In this document: positions 35,974 through 36,108 of the stretch, one piece after another | How the letters are laid out: every line of letters starts with the position of its first letter | Numbering within the stretch: the stretch's first letter is position 1 | NCBI GenBank assembly: GCA_903884065.1 | Contig: CAISDL010000046.1 | Span: 1 to 36,108 of the forward strand | Direction: 5' to 3' | DNA length: 36,108 bases | From: an uncultured Actinomycetes bacterium | GTDB lineage: Bacteria > Actinomycetota > Actinomycetes > Mycobacteriales > Mycobacteriaceae | Translations under genes and position numbers: made by a program | The notes under the pieces: model-generated | The model's database searches: none | Told to the model about the DNA's origin: nothing | What the model saw: the letters and a program-made list of their open reading frames with translations, nothing else

Positions 35974-36108
35974 TCAGTCGTCCCCTCGATTGGCCTGACT
36001 CCTCCTCGCTGCTCGTACCTCGCAGCGCATCGTCGTCAGTCCTCCCCTCGATTGGCCTGACTCCTCCTCGCTGCTCGTACCTCGCAGCGCATCGTCGTCA
36101 GTCCTCCC
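35974..36108 (-). repeat. 62-bp MIRU-like tandem repeat with a short ORF in each copy
   Basis: Two full copies (35974-36035 and 36036-36097) and a partial third starting at 36098 repeat with a period of 62 bp; the array leaves the window. Copies differ at the base 35980/36042 (g/c). On the minus strand each copy encodes MRCEVRAARRSQANRG(D/E)D then TGA, the next ATG follows the previous TGA by 5 nt, and GGGGAGGA at the end of each ORF lies 9 nt before the next ATG. This stop/ribosome-site/start arrangement and the unit size resemble mycobacterial interspersed repetitive units. Whether the 18-residue frames (36030-35974, 36092-36036) are translated is unknown. Confidence 0.85.

Noticed and set aside
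35974..36108. CRISPR array or attachment site
   Set aside because: The 62-bp copies abut directly with no spacers, and no integrase or phage gene is nearby.

Overview
The window is high-GC actinobacterial DNA and almost certainly from a mycobacterium, probably an environmental or rapidly growing species (Mycolicibacterium-like). The main reason is gene order. aspS, a neutral zinc metallopeptidase (Rv2575-like), a small secreted protein (Rv2576c-like), hisS, a glyoxalase II (Rv2581c-like), ppiB, rel, apt, a lipoprotein (Rv2585c-like), secF, secD, yajC, gabT, ruvB, ruvA and ruvC follow the order I recall for the Mycobacterium tuberculosis Rv2572c-Rv2594c segment. Several proteins (Rel, AspS, RuvC, YajC, glyoxalase) match remembered M. 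tuberculosis sequences closely. MmpS/MmpL and LGFP-repeat proteins also point to a mycolate-bearing actinomycete. No alignment was run.

Layout. (1) 1-2600 is a plus-strand cell-envelope module. It holds the 3' part of a Val/Glu/Lys/Pro repeat protein, an LGFP-repeat protein with signal peptide, one membrane helix and a Pro-rich tail, and an 88-residue Gly-rich protein, ending at a strong hairpin. (2) 2677-6221 is a minus-strand mmpS-mmpL export operon. (3) 6366-13815 is conserved housekeeping: aspS, zinc metallopeptidase, secreted protein, an unknown protein, hisS, glyoxalase II, ppiB and a small Pro-rich membrane protein. (4) 13843-21257 is an accessory island between ppiB and rel, which are adjacent in M. 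tuberculosis as I recall it. It holds a tandem universal stress protein, an APC permease, a copper amine oxidase, an ATP-grasp ligase of unknown substrate and a NylB-like serine amidohydrolase. (5) 21349-29367 is the minus-strand rel, apt, lipoprotein, secF, secD, yajC block. (6) 29543-34381 holds a nitroreductase, gabT, a DUF1304 protein and the ruvCAB operon with a clear LexA/SOS box. (7) 34506-36108 holds a GabP-like permease preceded by a 62-bp MIRU-like tandem repeat that runs off the window.

How the genes work together. Most are core functions: tRNA charging, stringent response, purine salvage, Sec export and recombination repair. The most interesting accessory unit is the permease, amine oxidase, ATP-grasp and amidohydrolase set. 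Its logic (uptake, ligation, oxidation, amide hydrolysis) resembles the gamma-glutamylated putrescine route but uses unrelated enzyme families. The nearby gabT and GabP-like permease could handle a GABA product. This is inference. Other points of note are a 12-codon in-frame insertion in AspS, a repeat-extended MmpS, and three starts whose -10 hexamer lies exactly 6 nt upstream of ATG, as expected for leaderless mRNAs.
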